Positions 46,116-55,629 are shown, numbered from the stretch's first letter. The stretch: DNA of 64,000 nt from Comamonas sp. GB3 AK4-5 (GCF_041320665.1 NZ_CP166730.1:3224001-3288000); one strand, 5' to 3'. Numbers and translations are program-made. The notes: generated by a model from the sequence alone, not told the origin.

Positions 46116-47261
46116 ATGCCCTCACGCTTTGCCCCCGAACCCTCCTTGCCCGCAGGACAGCCCGAGCGCCTGGCCGTGCTGCTGTGCAACCTCGGCACCC
46201 CCGACGCCCCAACCCCTTCGGCGGTGCAGCGCTATCTGGCCCAGTTTCTGGCCGATGACCGCGTGGTGGAGATTCCCAAGCCGATCTGGAAGCTGATCCT
46301 GCACGGCGTCATCCTGCGCAAGCGCCCCAAGGAGTCGGCGGCCAAATACGCCACGGTGTGGGATGCCGAAAAGGGCTCACCCCTGCTGCACTGGACGCGC
46401 CGCCAGGCCGAGCTGCTGCAGGAATGGATGCGGGGTGCGGGCTGCGATGTACTGGTGGGCTACGCCATGCGCTATGGCAATCCGTCCATGGCCAGCCAGC
46501 TCGATGCGCTCAAGGCCCAGGGCGCCACGCGCATTCTGATTCTGCCGCTGTATCCCCAGTACTCGGGCACCACCACGGCCAGCGTCTGCGACGCCGTGTA
46601 CGACTGGGCCAAGACCCAGCGCCATATCCCCGAGCTGCGCTTTGTGCACCGCTACTACGACGACCCGGGCTACATCCAGGCCCTGGCCCAGCGCGTGGCC
46701 CAGCACTGGCAGACCCATGGCATGGGCCGCCACCTGGTGCTGAGCTTTCACGGCGTGCCCGAGCGCACCCGCGACCTGGGCGACCCCTACCAGGCCCAAT
46801 GCCTGGAAACCGCGCGCCTGCTGGCCGAATGCCTGGGCCTGCCCCAGGAGCAGTTCACCATCACCTTCCAGTCGCGCTTTGGCAAAGCCAAGTGGCTGGA
46901 GCCCTATACCGAACCCACGCTGGTGGCCTTGGCCCAGGCCGGCATCCATGGCGTGGACGTGATCTGCCCGGGCTTCACCAGCGACTGCATAGAAACGCTG
47001 GAAGAAATCGACCAGGAAGCGCGCGCCGCCTACCTGCAGGCCGGCGGCAAGCAGTTCCACTTCATTCCCTGCCTGAACGACACGCCGCACTGGATCGATG
47101 CGCTGCGCACACTCACCATGCGTCACATGGCGGGCTGGCCGGTTCCGGCCTATGTGGCCCCTCCCGTGGCTGCAGTGCCGCAAGCAGCGCCGCCCGACAC
47201 AGAGGCTGCTGCCATCGCCCCTGCCGAAAGCGATAGCCCTTCCACCTCCCAGGCCAGCTGA
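46116..47261 (+). CDS. hemH: Ferrochelatase
   Basis: Inserts Fe2+ into protoporphyrin IX in the last step of heme synthesis. The 381-residue protein has the N-terminal VLLCNLGTPDAPTPSAVQRY, the metal-site His212 in LSFHGVPERT, and the catalytic Glu in CPGFTSDCIETLEE. About 30 Pro/Ala/Glu-rich residues extend the C terminus beyond the usual end and look disordered. Monocistronic. Confidence 0.95.
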   Translation: MPSRFAPEPSLPAGQPERLAVLLCNLGTPDAPTPSAVQRYLAQFLADDRVVEIPKPIWKLILHGVILRKRPKESAAKYATVWDAEKGSPLLHWTRRQAELLQEWMRGAGCDVLVGYAMRYGNPSMASQLDALKAQGATRILILPLYPQYSGTTTASVCDAVYDWAKTQRHIPELRFVHRYYDDPGYIQALAQRVAQHWQTHGMGRHLVLSFHGVPERTRDLGDPYQAQCLETARLLAECLGLPQEQFTITFQSRFGKAKWLEPYTEPTLVALAQAGIHGVDVICPGFTSDCIETLEEIDQEARAAYLQAGGKQFHFIPCLNDTPHWIDALRTLTMRHMAGWPVPAYVAPPVAAVPQAAPPDTEAAAIAPAESDSPSTSQAS

Positions 47262-47294
47262 GGCCAGCGCTTGTGTCTCCTGCCCCGGCCTGGC

Positions 47295-48227
47295 TCAGGC
47301 CGTGGCAGGCAAAATCCAGGCGGGATATTTCCGCAGCAAATGCCCAGCCGCTGCCCGCACCGCATCCTGGGCCTGCTCGCTGATGGGGGGCAGGCTTGAG
47401 CCCTTGCGCTTGACGATGCCGACCGAGCGGATCGGTCCATCTTCAATCCGGCACAAACGCATGCCTTTCAGGTCCAGCAGGGGTAAGACGCCCAGATAGG
47501 GCTGAATGGCAATGCCCACGCCCTGGCGCACAAACCCTGCCGCCGTGGTCACCTGGTCGAACGAAAGCTTGGGCCTGAACACAATGCCGCGCTGCAAAAA
47601 GGCGGCGCTGACATATTCCTTGGCCGTGCTGGCGTCGGTACCGCTGATCAAGGGCAGCTCCAGCAACTCCTCCATCTGCATCACCGGGCGCACCTGCTGC
47701 GTCCAGGCCGCCGGGGCCAGCAGCGCAAAGCGGTCGCGCATGATTTCTTCATACTCCAGTTCGGGGTGCGAGGGCGCGGCCGAGGCCAGCGCAAAGTCCA
47801 CCTGGTAGTTCAGCAAACGCTGGATGGTGGAGGCGTTCGTGCCGTCATAAATGGTGAAGCGTGTGCCCGCCACCTGGGCCTCCAGCTTGGCGCAGACCTG
47901 GGGCAGCAAGGCATGGGCCATGGAAGGAATGGCGGCAATGGGAATGTGGTGTGCCTCCTTTTCCACCAGGCTTTGCATATGCTGCAGGCCGCTGTCGAAC
48001 TCTCCCACCACGCGCCGGGCCAGACTGGTCATGCGCTCGCCCGCCGGCGTCAGCCGCACCGAGCGCGTGGTGCGCTCAAAGAGGACCACATTCAGCTCGT
48101 CCTCCAGGTCTTTCACGGCCTTGCTCAGCGATGGCTGGGTGACAAAGAACTGCTCTGCCGTGCGGCTGAAATTCAGCGATTCGGCCAATGCCAGAAAGAT
48201 GCGCAGTTGGCGCGGCGTCACATTCAC
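47295..48227 (-). CDS. LysR-family transcriptional regulator
   Basis: A 310-residue LysR regulator. The HTH lies in residues 1-60 (LRIFLALAESLNFSRTAEQF, then TQPSLSKAVKDLE), followed by a periplasmic-binding-like effector domain. It is divergent from the SDR-led gene cluster with a 193-bp intergenic region containing dyads, so it is the probable regulator of that cluster. Effector unknown. Confidence 0.9.
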   Translation of the reverse strand: MNVTPRQLRIFLALAESLNFSRTAEQFFVTQPSLSKAVKDLEDELNVVLFERTTRSVRLTPAGERMTSLARRVVGEFDSGLQHMQSLVEKEAHHIPIAAIPSMAHALLPQVCAKLEAQVAGTRFTIYDGTNASTIQRLLNYQVDFALASAAPSHPELEYEEIMRDRFALLAPAAWTQQVRPVMQMEELLELPLISGTDASTAKEYVSAAFLQRGIVFRPKLSFDQVTTAAGFVRQGVGIAIQPYLGVLPLLDLKGMRLCRIEDGPIRSVGIVKRKGSSLPPISEQAQDAVRAAAGHLLRKYPAWILPATA

Positions 48228-48300
48228 ATCGACTTCCTTGTGTGCGGATTGGGGCTGTCCGCCGCAGCGGAGGCAGACCTTTTTCCATGGCGGGCAATTA

Positions 48301-48336
48301 ATTCTTTCAGTCTATCAATATATAGAAATAAAGAAT
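48301..48336. promoter_or_regulatory. Candidate LysR operator
   Basis: Nested dyads ATTCTTT...AAAGAAT (48301-48307, 48330-48336) and TCTAT...ATAGA (48311-48315, 48322-48326) in an AT-rich stretch between the divergent LysR and SDR genes. The spacing fits LysR-type sites. The role is inferred. Confidence 0.5.
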
Positions 48337-48420
48337 TTCAGGAATTAATAACCTCTGCCTAGAATTTCCATCAAACGGGCGGAAACCACCGCCCAACAAC
48401 CAAGATGGAGACCTTGCGGA

Positions 48421-49215
48421 ATGTTGAAATTGACGGACAAAGTGGCCCTGGTCATGGGCTGTGGCTCGGTGGCACAGGGCTGGGGCAATGGCCGCGCCAT
48501 GGCGGTGTTGATGGCCCGCCAGGGCGCCAAAATCTTCGGCACCGACCTGAACCTGGCAAATGCCGAGGACACACGCCAGATCATCGAAGCCGAAGGCCAT
48601 AGCGCCACCATCATGCAGTGCGACTCCACCCGGGCCGAAGCGGTGGAACAAGCCGTCAAAGCCTGCATGGCGCTGCACGGGCGCATCGACATCCTGGTCA
48701 ACAACGTCGGCCTGTCCCAGCCGGGCGGCCCGGTGGACATGAGCGAAGCCACCTGGGATGCGCAGTTCGAGATCAATCTGAAGGGCGCATTCCTTGCCTG
48801 CAAGCATGTGCTGCCCATCATGCGCCAGCAGGGCACTGGCTCCGTCATCAATGTCTCGTCCGTGGCCGGCATGCGCTATGTGGGCAAGCCCCAGGTGGCC
48901 TATGCAGCGGCCAAGGCGGCGCTCATCCAGTTCACCAAGACCACGGCCGTCATCCACGCTGCCGAAGGCATACGCCTGAACTGCGTGGTACCGGGGCTGA
49001 TGCAGACCCCGCTGCTGGACAACCTGGTGCAGAAATATGCGCAAGGCGACAGCGAAGGTTTTCTGGCCCGTCGCAACAACCAGGTTCCCATGAAGTACAT
49101 GGGCAGCGCCTGGGACACGGCCCATGCCGCGCTGTTTTTGGCCGCCGACGAAAGCCGCTATGTGACCGGCACCGAGATTGTGGTGGACGGCGGCCTGATT
49201 GCCTGCACGCCTTAA
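48421..49215 (+). CDS. Short-chain dehydrogenase/reductase
   Basis: A 264-residue Rossmann-fold NAD(P)-dependent oxidoreductase. The cofactor glycine motif is an unusual GCGSVAQGWGNGRA. NNVGLSQPGG is the NNAG-like motif, the Ser is in INVSSVAG, and the catalytic YAAAK follows. The C-terminal GTEIVVDGGL is intact. First gene of a cluster with a Bug protein, aldehyde dehydrogenase, cupin and ABM protein, so it probably oxidises an alcohol intermediate. Confidence 0.9.
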   Translation: MLKLTDKVALVMGCGSVAQGWGNGRAMAVLMARQGAKIFGTDLNLANAEDTRQIIEAEGHSATIMQCDSTRAEAVEQAVKACMALHGRIDILVNNVGLSQPGGPVDMSEATWDAQFEINLKGAFLACKHVLPIMRQQGTGSVINVSSVAGMRYVGKPQVAYAAAKAALIQFTKTTAVIHAAEGIRLNCVVPGLMQTPLLDNLVQKYAQGDSEGFLARRNNQVPMKYMGSAWDTAHAALFLAADESRYVTGTEIVVDGGLIACTP

Positions 49216-49352
49216 ACCTTCGCATCTGCACACCCCAGATACAGACCCAGAGCGGGCCACCACGGCCCGGGGTTCTGCCGCCCACAAAAAGACCCACAGA
49301 GTCCGGGCACGGAACCCATTTCCCCACCACCCCAAAGACCCAGGAGACAACC

Positions 49353-50330
49353 ATGGCCTTTTTGAACCGACGCGCCTTCCACGCCGCCCTCTTCACCCTC
49401 TGCGCCGGCGCCAGCACATGGGCTGGCGCGCAAGCCTACCCCCAGCACCCCATCCGCATGATCGTGCCCTTTGCACCCGGCGGTGCCGTGGACCAGACGG
49501 CCCGCATCATCGGCACGGCGTTGGGTGACAAGCTGGGCCAGCCCATCGTCATCGAAAACCGCCCCGGTGCCGGCGGCTCCATAGGCGCCACCGAAACCGC
49601 ACGCGCCAAGCCCGATGGCTATACGCTGATGCTGGCCCTGGACACCCAGGCGGCCAACTACCAGATCATGAAGGGCCTGCGCTACGACACCTTCAAGTCT
49701 TTTGACTACCTGAATCTGCTGGTGACCACGCCCCAGGTGCTGGTGGCCAAGGGCGATCTGCCGGTGAAGACTCTGGAAGACCTGATTGCCTACATCAAAG
49801 CCCACCCCGGCACCACCTATGGCACCTCGGGCCTGGCCTCGGCCGGCCATATCAACAGTGCCCAAATGGCGCTGGCCCGCAATCTCCAGACCACCCACGC
49901 GCCCTACAAGGGCGCCGCCCCCATGATCACCGATCTGCTGGGCGGGCATCTGGACTTTGCCTTTGCCGGCGTCTCCGTGCTGCACCCCCATATTCAGTCC
50001 GGCAAGGTGCGGGCGCTGGCCGTGGGCTCGTCACAGCGCTCGGCCATGCTGCCCGGCGTGCCCACCATGAGCGAATCCATTCCCGGCCTGGAATACCCCA
50101 CCTGGGTCGGCCTGACCGCCCCCAGCGGCATGCCGGCCGAGGTCCGCAGCAAGATTCTGGCGGCCACCAACGAAGTCATGCGTGACCCGGACATCGTCAA
50201 GCGCTTTACCCAAAGCGGCTTCGATGTGGTGAACAGCACGCCAGAGGCATTCAAGGCCCGGCTGGAAAAAGACGCCGCCACGCTGAAAGAGCTGATCCAG
50301 AAAAAAGTGGTGACTACCGACCCCGCCTGA
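49353..50330 (+). CDS. Bug/TctC-family periplasmic binding protein
   Basis: A 325-residue exported binding protein. The signal peptide ends ASTWAGAQA, and the mature start YPQHPIRMIVPFAPGGAVDQ is diagnostic. GRPGAG-type loop appears as IENRPGAGGSIGATETARAK. AGGAGA precedes the ATG. Within the LysR-linked cluster it presumably senses or delivers the cluster's substrate, probably a carboxylate; no TctAB subunits are present. Confidence 0.9.
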   Translation: MAFLNRRAFHAALFTLCAGASTWAGAQAYPQHPIRMIVPFAPGGAVDQTARIIGTALGDKLGQPIVIENRPGAGGSIGATETARAKPDGYTLMLALDTQAANYQIMKGLRYDTFKSFDYLNLLVTTPQVLVAKGDLPVKTLEDLIAYIKAHPGTTYGTSGLASAGHINSAQMALARNLQTTHAPYKGAAPMITDLLGGHLDFAFAGVSVLHPHIQSGKVRALAVGSSQRSAMLPGVPTMSESIPGLEYPTWVGLTAPSGMPAEVRSKILAATNEVMRDPDIVKRFTQSGFDVVNSTPEAFKARLEKDAATLKELIQKKVVTTDPA

Positions 50331-50472
50331 TGCCAAGCCGCCACCTGTCTTGACCCTGACCTGCATCTCCTGCAGGCGCCAGGCAGGTGGCGCAGGTGGC
50401 ACCTGCACCGTCACCGGCTTCTGCGCCTCCCAAGGCCCTCCCCTCTCTCCCCGATCCCCAGCGAGTCACATC

Positions 50473-51843
50473 ATGTTTATTTCCGTCAACCCTTTCTCGG
50501 GCGCACAGCTCGGCCGCTATCCACTGGATACCCCACAGGCCGTTGAACAAAAGCTGCAGCAAGCGGCGCAGGCCCAGAAAGCCTGGGGGCAGACCGCGCT
50601 GCCACAGCGCTGCGCCCTGCTCGTCCAGGTGGCCCAGGTGCTACGCGCCAACCAGGCACGCTATGCGGAGATGATCAGCCTGGAGATGGGCAAGCCGCTG
50701 CAGGAAGCCGAGGCGGAAATCGAAAAATCCGCCTGGACCTGCGAGTTCTACGCCCAGGCAGCCCCGGGCTATCTGGCAGACATGCCCGTGGCCAGCAATG
50801 CGGCGGACAGCCGCGTGGTGTTCGACCCACTGGGCGTGGTGCTGGCCGTCATGCCCTGGAACTACCCCTTCTGGCAGTTCATCCGCTTTGCCGCACCGGC
50901 GCTGGCCGCCGGCAATGCGGCTCTGCTGAAGCACGCCAACAATGTGCCGCAATGCGCACTGGCCCTGGCCGAGGTCTTCGAGCAGGCCGGCGCACCCCAG
51001 GGCCTGGTGGCCACCTTGATGGTGGAGGCCGCATCGGTCGCAGGCATTCTGGCCGACCCGCGCGTGGCCGCAGTCACGCTGACCGGCTCCACCGCAGTGG
51101 GCAAGCTGGTGGCCGCACAGGCCGGCAGCCTGATGAAAAAGCAGGTGCTGGAGCTGGGTGGCTCCGACCCCTTTATCGTGCTGGCCGACGCAAATGTGGA
51201 AGCCGCCGCCGCGGCCGCGGTGAAGGCGCGCTTTTCCAACACCGGCCAAAGCTGTATTTCCGCCAAGCGCTTCATCGTCGAGGCCAGCGTGGCCGATCGC
51301 TTTGTCGCGGCTTTTTGCGCAGGCGCCAGCCAGCTCAAGCTCGGCGATCCACTGGACCGCAGCACCACCATGGGCCCGCTGGCCAGGCTGAATCTGCGTG
51401 ACGATCTGCATTCTCAGGTGCAGCGCAGCGTGCAGGCCGGTGCCCGCATCGCACTGGGCGGCCATCCCGTAGACGGGCCCGGCTTTTTCTACGCCCCCAC
51501 CATCCTCGACCATGTCACCCCGGACATGGCCGCCGGCATGGAAGAAACCTTTGGCCCCGTCGCCGCCGTGATCCGTGTGGCCAACGCCGAAGCCGCCATC
51601 CAGGTGGCCAATGCCACGGAGTTTGGCCTGGGCGCCGCGCTGTGGACAGCCGATATGGAGCGCGCCCAGCAACTGGCCCGCCGCATTGAAGCCGGCGCCG
51701 TGTTCATCAACGGCCTGGTGGCCTCCGACGCCCGCCTGCCCTTTGGCGGCATCAAGCAATCCGGCTATGGCCGCGAACTGGGTGAGTTTGGCATTCGCGA
51801 ATTCACCAACATCAAAACCGTCTGGGCCGGCCCGGCGCGGTAA
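50473..51843 (+). CDS. NAD(P)-dependent aldehyde dehydrogenase, succinate-semialdehyde type
   Basis: A 456-residue ALDH. The active site residues are visible as Asn130 (MPWNYPFWQ), Glu227 (LELGGSDPF) and Cys261 (NTGQSCISAKR). The short length and LLKHANNVPQCALAL segment fit the Sad/YneI-like succinate-semialdehyde dehydrogenase subgroup, but the substrate is inferred. The start MFISVNPFSG is the family start. Probably follows the SDR in an alcohol-aldehyde-acid oxidation. Confidence 0.9.
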   Translation: MFISVNPFSGAQLGRYPLDTPQAVEQKLQQAAQAQKAWGQTALPQRCALLVQVAQVLRANQARYAEMISLEMGKPLQEAEAEIEKSAWTCEFYAQAAPGYLADMPVASNAADSRVVFDPLGVVLAVMPWNYPFWQFIRFAAPALAAGNAALLKHANNVPQCALALAEVFEQAGAPQGLVATLMVEAASVAGILADPRVAAVTLTGSTAVGKLVAAQAGSLMKKQVLELGGSDPFIVLADANVEAAAAAAVKARFSNTGQSCISAKRFIVEASVADRFVAAFCAGASQLKLGDPLDRSTTMGPLARLNLRDDLHSQVQRSVQAGARIALGGHPVDGPGFFYAPTILDHVTPDMAAGMEETFGPVAAVIRVANAEAAIQVANATEFGLGAALWTADMERAQQLARRIEAGAVFINGLVASDARLPFGGIKQSGYGRELGEFGIREFTNIKTVWAGPAR

Positions 51844-51983
51844 ACCTTTGATGAACCAGAAATGCCAGCCGGAGTGGGCCTCAGAAGCCCAGCTGCACGT
51901 AGAACCGCGCTCCACAACGCCAACACGGCCCCACTCTGCGTTCCGAGATTCCATCACCCACCTTTACCTCCAGAGATAACACC

Positions 51984-52397
51984 ATGATCAAAACCGCATC
52001 CAACGCCGTGCTGCTGCAAACCGCCCACATCAAAACCCATGACCGTGGCGGCGGTGCCAGCACCATGCCCCTGGTGGGCAAAAGCCAGGGGGCCACGGCC
52101 TTTATCACCGGCTACACCCAGTTTGGCGGCGGAGCCGAGATTCCCTTTCACCACCACAACGCCGAAGAAAGCGTGGTGTTGATCGAGGGCGAGGCCATCT
52201 TCGACATCGACGGTCAATCGATTCCCGTCCAAAAGGGCGATGCGACTTTCATCCCGCCCAATGTGCCCCACCGCTTTCGCAACGCCTCGGCCACCGAGCC
52301 CATGAAGATTCTGTGGATTTATGGCTCGCCCGATGCCACGCGCACCCTGGTGGACAGCGGCGACACCCGCCCCATCGCGGCGGAACACAAGAGCTGA
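51984..52397 (+). CDS. Single-domain cupin protein
   Basis: A 137-residue beta-barrel protein with cupin motif 1 EIPFHHHNAEESVVLIEGEA (metal-binding His residues and Glu) and motif 2 PPNVPHRFRNAS. It could be an isomerase, a dioxygenase-like enzyme or a small-molecule sensor; the sequence does not decide. Followed after 21 bp by the ABM gene. Confidence 0.85.
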   Translation: MIKTASNAVLLQTAHIKTHDRGGGASTMPLVGKSQGATAFITGYTQFGGGAEIPFHHHNAEESVVLIEGEAIFDIDGQSIPVQKGDATFIPPNVPHRFRNASATEPMKILWIYGSPDATRTLVDSGDTRPIAAEHKS

Positions 52398-52418
52398 AGC
52401 CTTTTTGGGGAGAGCCGA

Positions 52419-52715
52419 ATGATTGTCGAGATCGCTGACTTCAAGGTCGCACCCGAGGAGCAGTCTGTTTTTTGCGAACAGCTGCAGCGCGGTGTGCGGG
52501 AGGTGCTGTCACAGGCCCGGGGCTATCTGGGCCACCGCGTGCTGGCCTGTAGCGAAACACCCAGCCGCGTGGTGCTGATGGTGGACTGGCGCAGCCTGGA
52601 AGACCACACCGTGGGCTTCAGGCAGTCACCCGCCTTTGCACAGTGGCGGGCCATCATCAGCCCCTTTTTCGCCGCCGCCCCGCAGGTGGAGCATTTTGTG
52701 CCGAGCGCAGACTAG
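52419..52715 (+). CDS. Antibiotic biosynthesis monooxygenase (ABM) domain protein
   Basis: A 98-residue ferredoxin-like alpha-beta protein: MIVEIADFKVAPEEQSVFCE at the start, RGYLGHRVLACSETPSRVVL in the core, WRSLEDHTVGFRQSP and a terminal FFAAAPQVEHF. Members act as cofactor-free monooxygenases or as dimeric binding proteins. Its place in the cluster suggests a role in processing the same aromatic or carbonyl compound. Confidence 0.85.
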   Translation: MIVEIADFKVAPEEQSVFCEQLQRGVREVLSQARGYLGHRVLACSETPSRVVLMVDWRSLEDHTVGFRQSPAFAQWRAIISPFFAAAPQVEHFVPSAD

Positions 52716-53019
52716 GTTCCCGCCAGGAATTGGGCAGTACCCGTGCCTATTGCAGGCCTGCCCGTAGCAGCGCCTGCAAGCCTGGAGGCAATTGCCTAGA
52801 ATCCCACCCAGCGCACCACCGCCGTGCGCCTGCGCACGAGCTGCGCAGCTCCTGTCTTTCTTTGGGCCCGGTCTGTTCTGATCCTCGGCCCCGCGCTTTC
52901 CCTGATCTTGTCTTTGTTTGCCGGTGCCGTCCCGGCAGCATGTGCTTTTTGTAGAGGCTGTCGAGCGCCCTTTGGCACTCTTCGGCGCTCTCGCACCCGA
53001 CACAAGGAAAAGCACAACA
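52716..53019. other. Leader region of the MFS gene
   Basis: No supported gene in 304 bp. It contains GGCAATTGCC-like palindromic sequence near 52789, and AAGGAAA 8 bases before the MFS start. The length suggests the MFS gene has its own promoter. Confidence 0.35.
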
Positions 53020-54258
53020 ATGAACACCCCCACCACGGCCGGCACCGGCCAGCCCACCGAAGTCACAGGCTATAGCTGGAAGGCCCTGGCCGGCTCGGCC
53101 GTTGGCTATGCCATGGACGGCTTTGACCTGCTGATCCTGGGCTTTATGCTCACCGCGATCTCCGCCGATCTGCAGCTCACACCCGGCCAGGCCGGCTCGC
53201 TGGTGACCTGGACGCTGATTGGCGCCGTGGCCGGCGGCATCTTCTTCGGTGCGCTGTCCGACCGCTACGGCCGCATCCGCGTGCTGACCTGGACCATCAT
53301 GCTGTTCGCCGTGTTCACCGGCCTGTGTGCCTTTGCCCAGGGGTATTGGGATTTGCTGGTCTACCGCACCATTGCCGGCATCGGCCTGGGCGGTGAATTC
53401 GGCATCGGCATGGCGTTGGCGGCCGAGGCCTGGCCAGCCCGCCACCGTGCCCGCGTGTCTTCTTATGTGGCCCTGGGCTGGCAGGTGGGCGTGCTGGCCG
53501 CAGCCCTGCTGACCCCGCTGCTGCTGCCCTTGATTGGCTGGCGCGGCATGTTTTTGGTGGGCGTGATTCCCGCCGTGGTGGCCTGGGTGATTCGCAACAA
53601 GCTGCACGAGCCCGAGGTGTTCACGCGCAAGCCCGCACCCGCCAAAGGCGAGCGCTTTGCCGCCTTCAAGCTGCTGGTCAAGGACAAGGCCACCACCAAG
53701 ACCAGTCTGGGTGTGATCGTGCTGACCTCGGTACAGAACTTTGGCTACTACGGCATCATGATCTGGATGCCCAGCTTTCTGTCCAAGCAGCTGGGCTTTG
53801 GCCTGACCAAGTCCGCCATGTGGACCGCCGTCACCATCGTCGGCATGATGCTGGGCATCTGGGTCTTTGGCCACCTGGCCGACCGCATAGGCCGCAAGCC
53901 CAGCTTTCTGATCTTCCAGCTGGGCTCGGTCATCATGGTGCTGCTGTATTCCCAGCTGCAAGACCCCACGGCCATGCTCTGGGCCGGCGCCGTGCTGGGC
54001 ATGTTTGTCAACGGCATGATGGGAGGCTATGGCGCCGTGATGAGCGAGGCCTACCCCACCGAGGCCCGCGCCACCGCGCAAAACGTGCTGTTCAACATCG
54101 GCCGCGCCGTGGGCGGTTTTGGCCCGGTGGTGGTGGGTGCCATCGCCATGGGCTATGGCTTTCAGGTGGCGATTGCGCTGCTAGCGGCCCTCTATGTGAT
54201 CGACATGATCGCCACACTGTGGTTGATCCCCGAATTAAAAGGCCGGGAACTCTCCTAA
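53020..54258 (+). CDS. MFS transporter, aromatic acid:H+ symporter type
   Basis: A 412-residue inner-membrane carrier with 12 predicted helices. The AAHS-type features are YAMDGFDLLILGFMLTAISA in TM1, GALSDRYGRIRVLTWT in the 2-3 loop, and GHLADRIGRKPSFL in the 8-9 loop. The family imports benzoate-like aromatic acids and related carboxylates. At the end of the LysR-linked cluster, it is probably the uptake system for its substrate. Confidence 0.88.
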   Translation: MNTPTTAGTGQPTEVTGYSWKALAGSAVGYAMDGFDLLILGFMLTAISADLQLTPGQAGSLVTWTLIGAVAGGIFFGALSDRYGRIRVLTWTIMLFAVFTGLCAFAQGYWDLLVYRTIAGIGLGGEFGIGMALAAEAWPARHRARVSSYVALGWQVGVLAAALLTPLLLPLIGWRGMFLVGVIPAVVAWVIRNKLHEPEVFTRKPAPAKGERFAAFKLLVKDKATTKTSLGVIVLTSVQNFGYYGIMIWMPSFLSKQLGFGLTKSAMWTAVTIVGMMLGIWVFGHLADRIGRKPSFLIFQLGSVIMVLLYSQLQDPTAMLWAGAVLGMFVNGMMGGYGAVMSEAYPTEARATAQNVLFNIGRAVGGFGPVVVGAIAMGYGFQVAIALLAALYVIDMIATLWLIPELKGRELS

Positions 54259-54291
54259 ACACGGGGCAGCCGCCTCATTTGAAGGCGGCCA

Positions 54292-54372
54292 TACAGCGCT
54301 TGATGCTTTGTTACGTGCCCTTGCCGTATAGGCATACTGTCTGCGGGCACGTGCCGCGCCTGAAGCGCTGTC
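54292..54372 (-). repeat. Dispersed repeat B, copy 2 (81 bp)
   Basis: Reverse complement of the family found at 43940-44020: same length, same ends (TACAGCGCTTGATGC / GCCTGAAGCGCTGTC), and shared core GCCCGCAGACAGTAT and ACGGCAAGGGC. It follows a GCCGCCT / AGGCGGC hairpin (54269-54289) after the MFS gene. No gene is supported in 54259-54561. Confidence 0.85.
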
Positions 54373-54561
54373 TGGCCGTTGGGGTTTTGCTTTAGCGCTC
54401 ACTGCGCTTTTCAAGCCCACTCCGGCAGACATCCTTTTGCAATGACCTAGCAGGCATATGCATAGAACAAATAGTTCATTGAAGCTTGGCAGCCGGGGTC
54501 AGAAAATAACGGCTTTCCCTCGCTATGACCCGCAGTGCCAACCAGCGCTGCGGCAGATGCC

Positions 54562-55500
54562 ATGAACCAGAAACTGATTGCTGCGGCCCTGCTGCTTTCC
54601 AGCAGCGGCTGGGCACTGGCGGCGCAGCCGCTGTTGGCGCCCGCCGCCCTATCGCCTTTGCTCAAAGACCCCCAGCTGCGCGTGATCGACATCCGTGACG
54701 CCAAGGGCTTTGCCGTGGCCCATATCCCCGGTGCGGTGAATGCACCCTATGGCCAGTGGCGCGGCCCGGCCAGCAACCCCGGCGAGCTGCCGGACCAGGC
54801 CAAGCTGGTGGCCCTGGTGCAATCGCTGGGCCTGACGGCGCAAACCCACGCCGTGATCGTCTCCACCGGCAAGGACGCCACCGACTTTGGCGCCATGGCC
54901 CGCGTGTACTGGACGCTCAAATCCCTGGGCTTGACCGAGCTGTCCATCGTCAACGGCGGCATGCAGGCCTGGGATGCGGCCAAGCTGCCCACCACCAGCA
55001 CACCGGTGCAAGTCGCTCCCAGCAGCTACGCACCCCGCTTTGATGCGCGCTGGCTGGCCACGCGCGATGAGGTGCAGCAGCATGTGAAGCTGAGCAATGC
55101 GGTGCTGGTGGACTCGCGGCCCGATGCCTTCTACCAGGGCAAGACCCAGGCGCCTGCCGCCAAACTGGCCGGCACCCTGCCCAGCGCCGTGCAGCTGGAC
55201 TTCAACCAATGGTTTGTGCCCGGCAGCTCCACTTTTGTGGAGACGGCCCAGGCCAAGCGGGTGGCGGCCCGCATACAGCACGGCCCGGACATGGTGGCCT
55301 TTTGCAACACCGGCCACTGGGCCGCCACCGACTGGTTTGGCCTGAGCGAGGTGGCCGGTCTGCCAAATGTGCGGCTGTACGCCGGCTCCATGGTGGACTG
55401 GACCCAATCCCCCGATATGCCCGCCATGCAAAACATGCCCGGCCGGGGCGAGCAGCTGCTGCGCGCCACCAAGCAGTGGTGGGAAAAAAAGCTGAACTGA
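54562..55500 (+). CDS. Periplasmic tandem-rhodanese sulfurtransferase
   Basis: A 312-residue exported protein (signal ending WALAAQP). Two rhodanese domains: the first (VIDIRDAKGFAVAHIPGAVN) has Ser101 in VSTGKD where the catalytic Cys would be and is presumably inactive. The second (LVDSRPDAFYQGK) has the persulfide Cys248 in AFCNTGHWAATDW. It probably handles thiosulfate or persulfide sulfur in the periplasm. It is followed by a YeeE/YedE transporter. Confidence 0.88.
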   Translation: MNQKLIAAALLLSSSGWALAAQPLLAPAALSPLLKDPQLRVIDIRDAKGFAVAHIPGAVNAPYGQWRGPASNPGELPDQAKLVALVQSLGLTAQTHAVIVSTGKDATDFGAMARVYWTLKSLGLTELSIVNGGMQAWDAAKLPTTSTPVQVAPSSYAPRFDARWLATRDEVQQHVKLSNAVLVDSRPDAFYQGKTQAPAAKLAGTLPSAVQLDFNQWFVPGSSTFVETAQAKRVAARIQHGPDMVAFCNTGHWAATDWFGLSEVAGLPNVRLYAGSMVDWTQSPDMPAMQNMPGRGEQLLRATKQWWEKKLN

Positions 55501-55629
55501 GCCTGCGCACCATTTCATAAAAAAGTGAGCTTTCCAAGCGCATGCAGCGCCAACTTCAAGCATAAAACACCTTGAAGCACCGGCTGCAAGCACACAGGCT
55601 GCTCCTGCTTTTCAATATTCGCCTTTGCT

